Assembly: GCA_028456385.1 (NCBI GenBank)
Contig: JALNQF010000050.1
Span: 62,001 to 126,000 of the forward strand
Reading direction: 5' to 3'
DNA length: 64,000 nucleotides
DNA from: Ophiosphaerella korrae
Lineage: Eukaryota; Ascomycota; Dothideomycetes; Pleosporales; Phaeosphaeriaceae
The notes under the pieces: generated by a model
The model's input: the letters and a program-made list of their open reading frames with translations, nothing else
Database searches by the model: none
Told to the model about the DNA's origin: nothing
In this document: piece after piece, positions 46,240 to 56,907 of the stretch
How positions within the stretch are numbered: position 1 is the first letter of the stretch
Layout of the letters: every line of letters starts with the position of its first letter
Translations under genes and position numbers: made by a program

Positions 46240-46510
46240 GCTTAGTCACTGGGTGTAACCTGTATTCTAGTCGTTTCTGCAACGCTATGTCTTCCTATCT
46301 TTGGCTACCTGGATCTGCAATAAGCTTTGCAACTTCATCTATATCTGAAATAGGTAGTAATAGAAGCTCTCTGAGGTTGTTCTTGTATAAAATTTTGTGA
46401 AACTGAATATCGTACTAGTATTTGGTGTATTCCTTCTGTATCCGCCAATAGAAGCTGATAACTTTGGCGGTACCACGCTAATGCTCGATACCGCTTATGA
46501 GCAGTGGAAA
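46240..46510 (-). pseudogene. Relic resembling the N-terminal part of a DUF7580-type fungal protein
   Basis: Reading the minus strand gives ISFYWRIQKEYTKY, HKILYKNNLRELLLLPISD, DEVAKLIADPGSQ and DIALQKRLEYRL. This resembles the pattern of a fungal conserved region in which a short loop ends in a DPG.P.W segment followed by L...L..RL. Stops interrupt it at positions where Trp or Gln would be expected. The family assignment is from memory and weak. Confidence 0.3.
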
Positions 46511-47171
46511 GGTACTAGGGCCGATACCTGCTACTTATAGACTACTTATAGGGATATAGAAATAATATCAATAAGATAGATATTTTAAGATAAGAAAGAT
46601 ATAGATGTTAGGAGTTGGAAGGCTGAGACGTAAGGAGGGCATTGCACGCGCTCGTTCCCTATACTTTTCGCCACCAAACGCAACTTCCGCTACATTGCGA
46701 CACTTCTACTACGCCAAAAGCCTTTAGGCTTCTGAGATTATTTGATAGTTTGGAGGCCAGGTCTCAAGCTCCTGTTATTGATCTATAGGTTTTTCGGCCC
46801 AAGGCCCTTTAGTCACTAATCAAATAGGATAATATTGATAGTAATTAATTTATAATGATCACGGGCAACGACATAATAGTATATTGGAAAGGCTATAAAG
46901 TTACTGCAAAGAAGGATGACAAAGCCTATGGAATATTCTTTGAAAAGCACCCTGATGGCTAGAGTATGCTGTATACCGGGACTAAATTATGGGTAGTTGA
47001 TGGGAAAGTATTAATAGCAACGTGGCTAGCGCAAAGCGATTGTCAGTAGCTACTTGTATTGAACTTCCACAACTTTTGCGCTCTCTGCCACCCTCGTTCT
47101 AGTAAAGATTACATTTTTTGTAAAACTTATCGATATATAGTTAGTTCTAGGAGGAGCGAAATTTGGCTATG
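46511..47171. other. AT-rich decayed DNA
   Basis: TA-rich and full of stops in all frames. No feature recognised. Confidence 0.4.
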
Positions 47172-47560
47172 CTAGTTTGTTCGGACGAAAAGGACCGGTA
47201 GTAATAGCCTCGTATGTTTCTTGGCCAAAGAGGCCACGACTATTATGGATATTACTGGATGTTCAGAGTCAGGCTCACAAGTCATCACCCAACTATCCTC
47301 CAACGCCATGCGCAGAATATTATTTCTCAAGCCCACTTCTTTCGCAAATAGACATACCGCAGCGTTTACTACAGCCTCTTCACGCACACCGAGTTTGGGT
47401 ACGTAACCCCACTCTTTAGCCATTTCTGGGAAATTTATAGCCACAACGCCCATGTCGACATCCCCATATTACATTTTTCTAGCCACTTCGTGGATATATT
47501 CATTGGACGCTTCTCTGGCATCCTAAAGGAAGGCCACTCCGTCAGTGACTTGGGCTACCG
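47172..47560 (-). pseudogene. Unrecognised protein-coding remnant
   Basis: A 93-codon open stretch (MGVVAINFPEMAKEWGYV and onward) continues upstream past one stop into EASNEYIHEVARKM and DVDMG, suggesting a longer former gene. The composition looks protein-like rather than random, in contrast to the AT-rich surroundings. I do not recognise the family. It could also be a chance frame. Confidence 0.3.
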
Positions 47561-48169
47561 CCGCCAGGCGAGAAGCTTGCTCAACAGCAAATCCGAACGA
47601 GCTTTTACTACGCCCTAATACTATAGTATCTATAGATATAATTAATAAATTGTCTCGACTCCGTATATCCCTCTCCTAATCTATTATAGCTTGATTAGTA
47701 TGAAATAGTATAACTATTACTACTGCTACTATGTATAGGTCCCTAACTTGTTTCCTTAGCTCTAGGCTCGTATATTTGTCGAAGTATCAAACTCCCAGCT
47801 TAAATATCCTATTATCTTTAAGCTAGTCATCTAAGTTCTTTACAAGTTGCCTTAGCCCTTTATTAGCTATGTATTCCTATAGATACTCAGGTATATGGAC
47901 GCATGAAGATAGGCAGTTAATTTATCGTATGGTTTGATAGTTGCTATCCGCTCGAACTTAGTGAATGACTTTCTTGAAGAAAGTACACATAATTTTGACT
48001 TACCGTTACTAGCCAACTGTACGCAAGATAGGATATTGTGCTGGCTACGTGAGGGACATTTCGGCCCAATCAACTCGCGAAGGTAGGGCATGATCTCGAT
48101 AGGGCTCGTCGCCTAGTGCCCGCCCCCACCTAATGCCCGCTTTGGTCGTATTGCAGCTTTTTGTAACTC
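47561..48169. other. AT-rich decayed DNA
   Basis: Mostly stops and TA-rich steps. A 74-codon minus-strand frame at 47867-48091 has no recognisable motif. Confidence 0.4.
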
Positions 48170-48445
48170 AACTGCAACATCGATTATCTCAGCCAATATA
48201 GGCGATCTTGATGCAGCGATTGCAGCTGTAGAATCTCTAAAGCTAGGGGAATAGATATGTAAGTCTAAAATTGCTGAGGCTTATAGTGTTAATTAGTCAA
48301 TACTATCAAAAAGATACTAGAGCAAAACATACCTACGCAATACTAATAATCGTTCACTTAACCTATAATAAGATGATAAGCTTATACTATATTGTAATAA
48401 GCTCTATATAAGAGGGGACTACTACCTTGATAAAAGGTTAAAGTA
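48170..48445 (+). pseudogene. pogo/Fot1-type transposase remnant (N-terminal helix-turn-helix)
   Basis: One frame reads DLDAAIAAVESLKLGE, stop, ICKSKIAEAYSVN, stop, SILSKRY, and then NNRSLNL followed by two stops and DDKLILYCNKLYIRGDYYL. This is the layout of the psq/CENP-B helix-turn-helix of fungal pogo-like transposases: AI..I..LK.GE, K.A..Y.V...TLSRR, LNPQQE..L..YI..L..RG. The stops replace Gln, Arg and similar codons as RIP would do. The DDE catalytic part is missing, so this is a truncated relic. Confidence 0.5.
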
Positions 48446-48499
48446 CAGCTAGAAAGATCTACGTCAATTACTTTATCATATAGTATACAGGACCATTCG

Positions 48500-48556
48500 G
48501 TACCCCGAACCTAACCCCGAACCCAACCCCTACCCATTTACCGGCCTGGTCTTGGT
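48500..48556. repeat. Solitary copy of a telomere-like element end
   Basis: CCCCGAACCTAACCCCGAAC runs into CCAACCCCTACCCATTTACC and GGCCT. The last 16 bases match, with one change, the right end of the inverted-repeat element at 58285-58590. No matching left end was found nearby, so this is an orphan or truncated copy. Confidence 0.55.
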
Positions 48557-49180
48557 AGTAAGCTTTACTAAGAATAGTCAAAATGTATACTCAAATAGCT
48601 ATGCGGGGATGCAGTGTGCCATTATAGCCTAATCCACAACGTTCCCTAAAGCAAGTCGTATATATCAGTGCATCTCGTAAGTCGCCTTAGCTCTGTCCCA
48701 GCACCCACATTTTATATACATAGTGGCTCACTTCCGACATGCAAATCGAGATCGAACTTTTAAAGTGTTGATAGTTAACGTACTTTCATTCATGTTTATT
48801 GCATCTTCTCCAAGAATTGGCAAGGAGAGGCTTTGACAGCCAGTACTGGGCCGCCACGTATGAAGGCTGACGATCAGGCTGAAAGGTGGGGCGATGTCCT
48901 CGCTATGGTCACGTGTGTGTGTTCCGAATGCTTTGAACGCATTTCTACCACGCGTTCTACCATTCCTAGTTGACGATAAATGTCTCGATTACTACTAATT
49001 TTGCTTTGTGCTTTTGTTGAAGCTATTCGCAACTTTTACGATATGGTATCGACACAGCGCAAGAACTCAGAGTGCTACGCTGTAGTCACCGGGCGTCTTG
49101 ACGAGCCTACCATCTTTCCTTCATAATATGCTCCTCCTAAGTTACAATGAATGGCACCAGACTTATAATAACTAGGGGAG
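48557..49180. other. Intergenic, no gene seen
   Basis: No coding signal. Codon-like structure resumes only after 49180. Confidence 0.4.
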
Positions 49181-49712
49181 ATGCGCACCCGAGAGTCACA
49201 GGCTGCAAGAACGTATTTAAAGGTTGGTTCGGTCGAAAAAGCACGCAGTTTTATGGAACGAAAAGGTTTCGCGGGATGTAAGGAGATCATCAAAGACACA
49301 GCGCTGGAGACTACCCCAGCACTGAATAGCATGGCCTATTATGCGGTTGCGTATGGAGCGAATCCTAGTATTCACAATGTCTGGCAGTAAGTTATGCTTC
49401 GAATGTTTGAAATACTTGATGCGAATACCTACAATTTACAGTGGACCGGAGGGAGCCTCGGAAGCCATCCATGGAATTTCTGGAGCTTGGTACAAGCGTT
49501 TCAGAATCAAGGAGCAAGCTGAAGCGTTCATAGAGGACTGGAAAGAGACATATGCGGAGGTTTGGCGTAGAGCGGTGAAAGAAGCGCTGGATGAGGGACT
49601 CAGGCCCCAGGACATGAAGCTAGACACAAAAGAGATATTGCGCGGAGCAAATCAGGATTCAGCTATTGAAGGGATCTCCCAGCGATTTGATAGTGTGATG
49701 AGCTTGACATAG
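49181..49712 (+). CDS. RNase H1 N-terminal / caulimovirus viroplasmin-domain protein
   Basis: Exon 1 (49181-49386) and exon 2 (49442-49712) join in frame to 158 residues. Across the junction the text reads MAYYAVAYGANPSIHNVW then HGPEGASEAIHGISGAWYKRFRIKEQAEAFI. This is the small RNA:DNA-hybrid-binding domain of RNase H1 (YYAV..G...GIY..W..C...V.G..GA.YK.F....EA..F). No RNase H catalytic domain follows; the protein ends about 50 residues later in a charged helical tail. The domain start at 49331 is an alternative ATG. Stand-alone versions are common in fungi but their job is unknown. Confidence 0.68.
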
Positions 49713-49855
49713 ATTATAGACATTCTCGATACTGCAATTTGACTTAGCATAGGAATTTTTTATTTGCATTTTGGGCTGCGCTGCCCTCTCGGCGGCCCTA
49801 ACTTAGTTGCCCATTTCAACTGGGGCCGCTTGCCGTAGTAGGCTCGAAGTTGGAG

Positions 49856-50365
49856 ATGGCACATGGTAAAGGGAAATCTGGGCCACTGGGCCTGATAGAT
49901 AGAGGGTGGTGGTATCTCTATTCCACTGAATATCTCGCCTATTACTCTGTGGAAGTAAATTCAAGGAAAAAGCTCCGCTTCAGCAACGCATACCACAACA
50001 TTGAAGATCGGATGGTAGATTGTAGGCCTAGCCAACTCTCAGATGAGTTGGACATCTATCCCGAAGGTCAACTCTCCATCACTCCCTTCCAGCCACCCAG
50101 TTGTGCTTCCCTAGAGCTAGTGACAGTCATGACCGAGGAAAGCCAAAGCATTGGACTCATTCTCCTTGTGAATGGATACTTGAAATTGAGGCACGCATTG
50201 GAGATATTAATGAACTACAGTCCAATGTTGCTTCATATCCGTCAGTTTAAGATTATTGAATTTGAAGGGATATGGACTAGCGATGAAGAACGGAGGATTC
50301 GACGGCAAGAGGCTTTACTGTCGCCTAGGAATGCTATTGCTGCTCAGCTATGTAGCTGGGATTGA
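49856..50365 (+). CDS. Hypothetical protein, 169 residues
   Basis: A single open frame from the ATG at 49856 has a protein-like composition: GLIDRGWWYLYSTEYLAYYS, FQPPSCASLELVTVM, EILMNYSPMLLHI, then a charged stretch DEERRIRRQEALLSPRN. No signal peptide or membrane helix is evident. It may be the 5' or 3' part of a longer, spliced gene. I do not recognise the family. It lies in the same orientation as the viroplasmin-domain gene and begins about 140 bp after it. Confidence 0.4.
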   Translation: MAHGKGKSGPLGLIDRGWWYLYSTEYLAYYSVEVNSRKKLRFSNAYHNIEDRMVDCRPSQLSDELDIYPEGQLSITPFQPPSCASLELVTVMTEESQSIGLILLVNGYLKLRHALEILMNYSPMLLHIRQFKIIEFEGIWTSDEERRIRRQEALLSPRNAIAAQLCSWD

Positions 50366-51756
50366 TAACTCGTCGTGATGGTTTACATGAAGTGGTGAAT
50401 AACCCCTTACAAGCCTAGTTTGACAACCCTTTAAGCCTCTTGCTATCTAGATCACATTGCGGCCAGCGGAGTCATGCGGGAGGACACTATCCACTTTTCA
50501 GTAGTTAGCCGTGCAGAAGAGGCAGGAGCTACCTACATATATAAGAGCTCCAATGTGCAAGGTTGAGTGTTCGAGATCGGAACGGTGTGCGCTTGAAAAA
50601 GGTTATATATGGCTTTGTACAAGAGAATTTGGCATCAACTATTAGCTGGCTCTTTGATTGACACTTGAGGTCACTCACTTCTCGTGTCCGTAAGGAATAA
50701 GATCCTGCAGAGGGTGACGTAAAGCATTGCAGTTAAGAGTTACCGCAAACCTTGTCGCGGTGTGCTACCCATAAACGAAACGTCTAGCCCACAAAGTGAT
50801 TTATATTCACTTGCTTTTGTAACTCTGAGATATTGGCGAAGAGCTTATTTTGCAGTTATCGGTCTTGCCCACTACTAATGGGGCTGAAACATTCATCACC
50901 AACCCTCGTCCTCTTTCACACAACTATTTGTCTCATCCCGCTTTTTTGGGCAGGGAGTCAGCAGTAAGAACCTTACGTACGGTTCCCTAGAGGCGTTCGG
51001 AGAGCAAATCTGAGCATATATGCTTGAAAAGACTTAGTAGCTTTAGAATTTCGTGGTGAGTCTGGGTACTGCCTTGGAGACTGTTGAACGGCCCTTGAAC
51101 CTCCTGTAGCTGCTGGTAAGCAAGTCGTCTATAAGGCAGTGCCTGCGAAAAACATACAATACTGCCATCAGGACATACAGTGGAGATGTAACAGAACCAA
51201 TTATGACCGACTACAACCCAGTCGATAAGAGCAGGTATCTCGGCGACAGCTCTAGTTACCTTGACGATGTAACACCGCGTATGTATAGACGAGGTCCAAA
51301 TGATACCTGCTTTGCTACGAACAACGGCCTGTAGAGTGGGAACAATATACTCTAAACACCTCTCACTAGCATGAAGATCCTACCCACACAGGCGGTATAC
51401 TTTCAGCACTATGCAAATGCCAGCTACTTGAGCGCGAGAACTTTTTTGTTGTTGGTCTGTCGGAGTCCGACTTCCTAACTGGCCCCCGAAAGGCCAATTA
51501 CAAGGTTATGTCAAACGCAGTGTGGATACAGATCTGTCGAGGGCGCAGCATACTTAGAGAGCGGCACGGGTGGAAACATGGGAAGCCCTGGTCGAAAGAA
51601 GTGGCACAGGATATTATGCAGAAATCGTGCTACCGAACAGGATCAGTGAACATCACAAGTTCTAGCAAATTGGTATATAAGTACTCCCAAAAGCGAACTT
51701 GGTTTGAGCGGAACATCAGATCATCAAATATAATACCACAGGAACATCACTTCATC
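50366..51756. other. Intergenic, about 1.4 kb without a supported gene
   Basis: Only short frames are present. The last 300 bp should hold the promoter of the secreted-protein gene at 51757, with TATATAAG at about 51674. Confidence 0.4.
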
Positions 51757-52740
51757 ATGCGCGGGCCACTCACAGCACTACTGTTCACGCTTCATTTGTT
51801 CAGTGTACTCGCTGATAAAGACAGCAGCCCAGATCTTGGTATCACAATGGATAACCCAATTGGAACGAACAAAACAAAGATGCACAATTGACTTTGTATT
51901 CAAGCAAATTGACATTTCCAGCAGAAACCAATGTGTGGAAGAATGTCCTAGGAAACGACAAGGGCAAGCTTGCGCGGGTGGCTAAAGATGCCTGGTGGCA
52001 GATGAACAACAAGTGGGCAGACGACAAACCCAGCGTAAAGGAAAGGCCTCAAGCCCTAACTGCCATCCCCGTGGGGAACCGGATCTATATTTCCTCTTCG
52101 GTTGAAGGCGGCGATTTATATTCAAACATGAAAATTGACAATTCGTAAGATATATCCCACCCTATGCTTGAGACATGGCTAAATAATGCCGTAGTGTTCG
52201 AAAGGCTCTCCAAGAGTGCTACGACGATCAGGAAGCAGCCTGGGAACTTGAAGCTGTACCAGGAGAGAATAGGCATTGAAACGGAGCAGGATGTGTATGG
52301 ATATTTCTCTCTCTCGAACTATAGGCGCTAATGACTGGTAGGCCGGGCCAATGGTAACATTCATGTATTTTGAAGATAATGAAGACGAGGCCAAGCGTTT
52401 CCAAAAGGGCGAAAAATCAAAACTCGATGGAGTCCTTATCGTTACCATTCGAAACGAGGGTTAAACAACTAGCGTACCTGTGTGTAGTGTGTTTCCATAA
52501 GAAAAGCTGGTGGTCATCGACCCTTGTAATACTGAGCAGCAGGGACTGGAATTGAAAGATAAATGGGGTTGTGCAGAATTTATAAAAAAGTACGGTTATG
52601 TCGGGGTTTCGAAAGACGGTACGAATGTTCCGGATTTCAATCTTCCTGGAAACAAGATGCAGGTTAGTAAAGTGGCCTTGCCGAAGCCGGCAGGCGACCC
52701 AAAGATCGGTGAGACTGTGAAAGATGCAAAGCTCAAATGA
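51757..52740 (+). pseudogene. Secreted protein of unknown family, one in-frame stop
   Basis: Five exons (51757-51838, 51880-52144, 52195-52294, 52342-52459, 52502-52740) join in frame over 268 codons. The N-terminus MRGPLTALLFTLHLFSVLAD is a clear signal peptide. The mature part contains LTAIPVGNRIYISSSVEGG, VRKALQECYDDQEAAWELE, NGAGCAGPMVTFMY, VVIDPCNTEQQGLELKDKWGC and FIKKYGYVGVSKDG. A TGA at 52277-52279 follows a His (H-stop-NGAGC) where CGA (Arg) would need one C-to-T change. The Cys spacing (NGAGC, DPC, WGC) hints at a metal site or disulphides, and I wondered about a deaminase-like fold, but this is speculation. Without the stop the gene would be intact, so the lesion may be recent. Confidence 0.55.
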
Positions 52741-52966
52741 TATGATTTCAGGACGGTATCCAGACATCCTAGGGACTTTATTTAGGCCTAAACAATAGGG
52801 CGTAAATATCGGAGAGAAGCATAGCAAGGGAATATAGTGGAGGGTTGCGCTATGGTGGGCAGTTGTAGACATTTCTTTTGTTGTAATCTATTAGAAATGG
52901 GCTTAATTTACTTAGAGGGTTTCGTGCTAGACTATAAAGTGATGATAAAGACATTTTGGGTGACCC

Positions 52967-54374
52967 TTAAAGTCTCAAATAAGGCTTCCTGGGGTCTCCA
53001 ACGCCTTTGCATGACACATTGTAGCACTCGCATAAGATTTGGAGTGGAGTCAACTTGTCACTTCCGAACCACTCTTGGGTATTGTCGATACCAAGATTTC
53101 GCAGTGACATGGTGTTTGCTTTCCAGCTTTCATCTTCGAATAGTGCCCTGATATACTAATACAAAGTAGGTTCATCCCACTGAAAAAATCCCCATACGCT
53201 ATGCTCTTTCTGAAAACACAGTTCCTGAAGACTTGGCGGAAGAACTTGACTAAGACTCGGTGTGCTACTGCTATCCCATCCGAGGAGAACACATGGTGAT
53301 ATGAAGAGAGTTTTTAGTGCGCCAAAATCAGCGAACGAACACTGTCCGTGAACGAGCACTGTGTCTATTTCATCGAGATCACCCTGAGTATCGGACCAGA
53401 TGTAGGAGAACAATTGGAGATGCTCAAGTGTGGCCTTAACGTGACTCAGAGCTTGATTAAACTCATCACAACGTAGATGGGTGTCTTGGTGGGTGCTGTA
53501 ACCGTAGTCGAGTCAAACCAGTCCTGAGGTCCAAGAGAGCACTTTTTCAAGGTTTATGGGTGAAATAGATGAGTGCTCCAATTGCAGTATTTTGAGTGAA
53601 GCTAAGTCAGGCGTACGATGCAGACTTTTGATGCCCTCCAAGAACAGTGACTCCATGAGGTGCATGCAAATATTCTCTACGGAAGGGCAATAAAAAAGGC
53701 GAAATACAAGCGCCAATCCAGTGACTTTTGGAGCCCGGGTCTCCGTGTGCTCCATAAATATTCTGATATATTGGCTGAGGTATTTAGTCGTACGGCCTTC
53801 GGACGGGATAACTTATTGCCGATACGAGATGATGCTAACTACCAGCAAAGCAATTGCGGCACGAAATGTGCTTTGTAGAGGCGATTGAACCCGAGCGTAA
53901 TGGAACACAAGTTTGGACAATGGGCCAGAAGGAAGGCGGAAAGGGCGTCCGTTTCACCTTTTTCGATGGCCGATTCCCATGCTTCAGGGTCAGGCAATTG
54001 CTCATTGGTTATATAAGCCCTCAGTCGATCAACTGTATTCTGGTCGGGTAGCTCAAGCAAGCTGGGCCTAAGATATGGCAAGGGATTTGCATCAAATCCT
54101 TTTTCCTGTAAATCAATTTGTTTGATATATGTGCAAGGGGAGGTGATCGAATGGTCCTGGTATCGGCACGACTGTACCCATACGGCAAACAATTCCCTTC
54201 CCATAACATTGTGACAGTTGTAAACACACTCTCGATGGTCTTTGCACGGAGACTACGGGAAGTGAGTGATAGGTGTGATCTATCTATACGGTCTGGTATA
54301 GAGTGAAGAATACGATCAATAAGCTCCTGTGGCATCGCAGCAATAGAAGGAGTGTTTATGTTGTTGTTGAACAT
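52967..54374 (-). pseudogene. Broken F-box / LRR-like gene
   Basis: The start at 54374 gives an F-box: MPQELIDRILHSIPDRIDRSHLSLTSRSLRAK. A frame change around 54200, perhaps an intron, leads into LPYLRPSLLELPDQNTV and AFLLAHCPNLCSITLGF, typical of fungal F-box proteins with leucine-rich C-termini. Further on, LASLKILQLEHSSISPINLEKVLSWTSGLV is followed by a TGA near 53515 and resumes in frame as LDYGYSTHQDTHLRC and ALSHVKATLEHLQLF. Another stop lies at 53156, then NLGIDNTQEWFGSD, ending at 52967. At least two, probably three, in-frame stops argue for a pseudogene. The parent would have been an SCF-ligase substrate adaptor. Confidence 0.65.
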
Positions 54375-56030
54375 GATAGGAACACCGAGTGTGGCGATTT
54401 GAATTTATTTCAAAATGCGTAAAGGTGTAGTTTGACGTTAGGATCGTAGCTCAAAATATAGGGTGGGACAAGCCTGGGTTTGGTGTTAGGCAAAGGTGTG
54501 TTGGGGAGATTTATGGGGCCTGGAATCTTAAAGAAAGTCGCTTTATGAACAATTTTGGTAGAGCAGGAGAAGTGAAGGCAAAGGGGCGTGCGAGCTCAAT
54601 CCATACCTGTACAGTGTGCTGTGCCGCACAACTAGCTTTTGGCTCCGTGCCTCCAAAGGTCTAGCTACCCGCCGAACTGGCTAAGATGCATATGGCTAGT
54701 GCGGCGGCACGGCAGCGCGCCTTGGAGGCGCCAGCGTTGGTGTATGTTGTTGATTGGCTCAAAAGTCTCTGTGCCGTTTTTAGCGCAGGGAAACCACAAG
54801 ACAGGCTGGACAGATATCGGATCATGAAAATTTTATAAGGTAAAGTTACTAAGTAGACAATGGTGCAATCTTGTTCCAGCGGGTACCTCCTATATGAGAA
54901 ATATCTGCGATCATGGCTCAATCGCGCGGCAACTTCAATACAATGTTGTTTGAGGAGCAACGTTACCTCTTTGGGGTTAGTTTCTTTCGGCTTGTTTCTG
55001 AGAGTAGCGCAGTCTGGATAATGGAAAACAAGTTCAAATCTTAACTTGCATCTCTCATAAGTCTGTAGCGACTCTATCAACTTATGAATCATAAAATTGA
55101 CGTAGAGGTTTTTGAGAATTCATCGGTCTAAGCTTTAGAATACAAAATTGTCAGATTGTTGTTGTTGTCCTCCTCGATCCTTCGTTGAATTCCTCCCCTA
55201 GCACCCGCCCGCTCCTTTGCCGAACCTCTTCAACAACCTTACCACCGGTCACTCTACTACAGTATCGTGAACGCCCGCCACATAAATGTCATAATTATAG
55301 CTAGTCTTTAAGTCTCTACAGCCTCAGGGTAAGGCCTGGTTTAATTCCAGAAATCGTCGGTACGGCGTACCGACTGCTACATTCTGTGTCCACTAGTTAC
55401 CCATGTGCGCGAGTGCCTGGGCGCGGTATTGGACGAAACCACATTGCATGGAAAATTGCACACTTCTTCATGCAAAAGACACGACCGCTATTCAATCTGC
55501 CTCTGCCTATCGTTCCCTCGGCTAGACCTTCGCTTTTGACCTGCGACGTTTCACACTGCCCTTACCGCCCAGCCTTGGCCTAGTCTTGGTGTTCAAAACA
55601 CACGTGCGACAGCATTGACAGCATTGTCAAGCTCCGCCAATTCTGAATCGCATATTCTTACCACACGGTCAAAATATTTGCTCAATTCCGTCATCGTGTT
55701 CAACCCAGATCCCGCCTTCCACCAATGGCAGGATGGTCAGTTGCGGAGTACCCGCGGAACGCTCAAACGCGCCGCCCATCTTGCATCCTGCGACTCAGAA
55801 GCCCGATGGTCGCCTCAGGTTCAGCGTGAACACAATTAACCAAGTGCCTGTCTACCACGTTTGCCTTAAAATGCCCTTCAGCGCCGATATCTTCATTCTT
55901 GCACAACCTTCATTCTCAGTCTTAATTGTCGATAGCAACTTCGAGTCGCTCTTTCTCTTCTCTTACTTTCGTTAACTTCCCTGGTGGTAGTTTATTACTT
56001 CAAGAGCTTGCTCATTGCCCATTATTCAAG
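54375..56030. other. Intergenic, no gene supported
   Basis: The largest frame (54661-55092, minus, 143 codons) lacks recognisable motifs and has a poor protein character. The region 55700-56030 should be the promoter and leader of the Egh16-like gene. Confidence 0.4.
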
Positions 56031-56907
56031 ATGATTTCCAAGTCTGCCCTTCTATTCAGTGTGATGCTGGCTTTCTCAGCGGTCGAAGTTTCGGCCCATG
56101 CTGCGATCAACCCAGCCCTCGGCGTGAAAGGCACAGCAGCTCGTTCTGATGTACAAAGGCCGTCTAACAACAAGCCATGCGGTAAAGCGGCTCTGACCGC
56201 CATTGATACATCGACAGCAGTTACGGCTGATGCTTCTGGTTCATTTACCGTTGATGTCCAGAACTTCAATGGGTTAGTTCTACCGTGCTGAGAACGTCTA
56301 CAGAGTGCTGATATATGCCTCAGTGGTAAAGATGGATCCCGCCAAGTCACCATGCAAGTCGACGCTGCGGGTACCGGCGCAAATTTCGTTGCCGGCAAGG
56401 TGACCGCAAATGGCCAAGCTGCCCCAGCTACCACTGGAACAGAGAAGATCACCGCTTCCCTTCCAGCAGGCACCAAGTGCACTGGTGGTGCTTCAGGAAA
56501 CCTATGCTTGGCTTCGTTCAAGACGGCTGGTAACTTCGGTAACTGTGTCGTTGTTCAGCAGGGCGCTGGTGGTGGTGCTGCTGCGGGTAATGCTGCTGCG
56601 GGTAATGCTGGTGCAGGTATGCTCATTGACCCTTTATTTAGTGTTTCATTTACTAACAAATGTGACAGCAAACACTGGTGCAGCAACCGGCAATGCTAAT
56701 GGTAAAGCCAAGGGCGGTGCAAAGAATAATGGACAAAATGCTGCCACAGGTAAGCTGACAAGGAATAATTCGGTCAATTGTTTACTAAAACTCACTACAG
56801 GCAATGCAAACGGAAAGGCAAATGGCAACGCGAATGGCAACGCGAAGAACAACCGCGGAGTTGCCGGAACACGACTAGCTCGCTATGTCATTGTCGATCA
56901 GGACTAG
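56031..56907 (+). CDS. Egh16-like secreted protein with Gly/Ala/Asn-rich tail
   Basis: Four exons (56031-56272, 56324-56616, 56669-56749, 56801-56907) join in frame to 240 residues. A signal peptide (MISKSALLFSVMLAFSAVEVSA) is followed at once by HAAINPALGVKGTAARSDVQRPS, then KPCGKAA, VQNFNGGKDGSRQVTMQVD and CTGGASGNLCLASFKTAGNFGNCVVV. These are the hallmarks of the Egh16/GAS/MAS family, proteins expressed in appressoria or during host contact in several fungi. The C-terminal part is low-complexity, rich in Gly, Ala and Asn with NGKANGNANGNAK-type repeats spread over exons 3 and 4, and may be flexible or cell-wall associated. The function of the family is not known in molecular terms. Confidence 0.85.

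Noticed and set aside
48500..48556. Chromosome end (telomere)
   Set aside because: The TAACCC-like units are degenerate, short and internal, and belong to a repeated element found again at 58.3 kb.
54661..55092. Minus-strand 143-codon frame
   Set aside because: No recognisable motif and an irregular composition. Probably chance or a very old relic.
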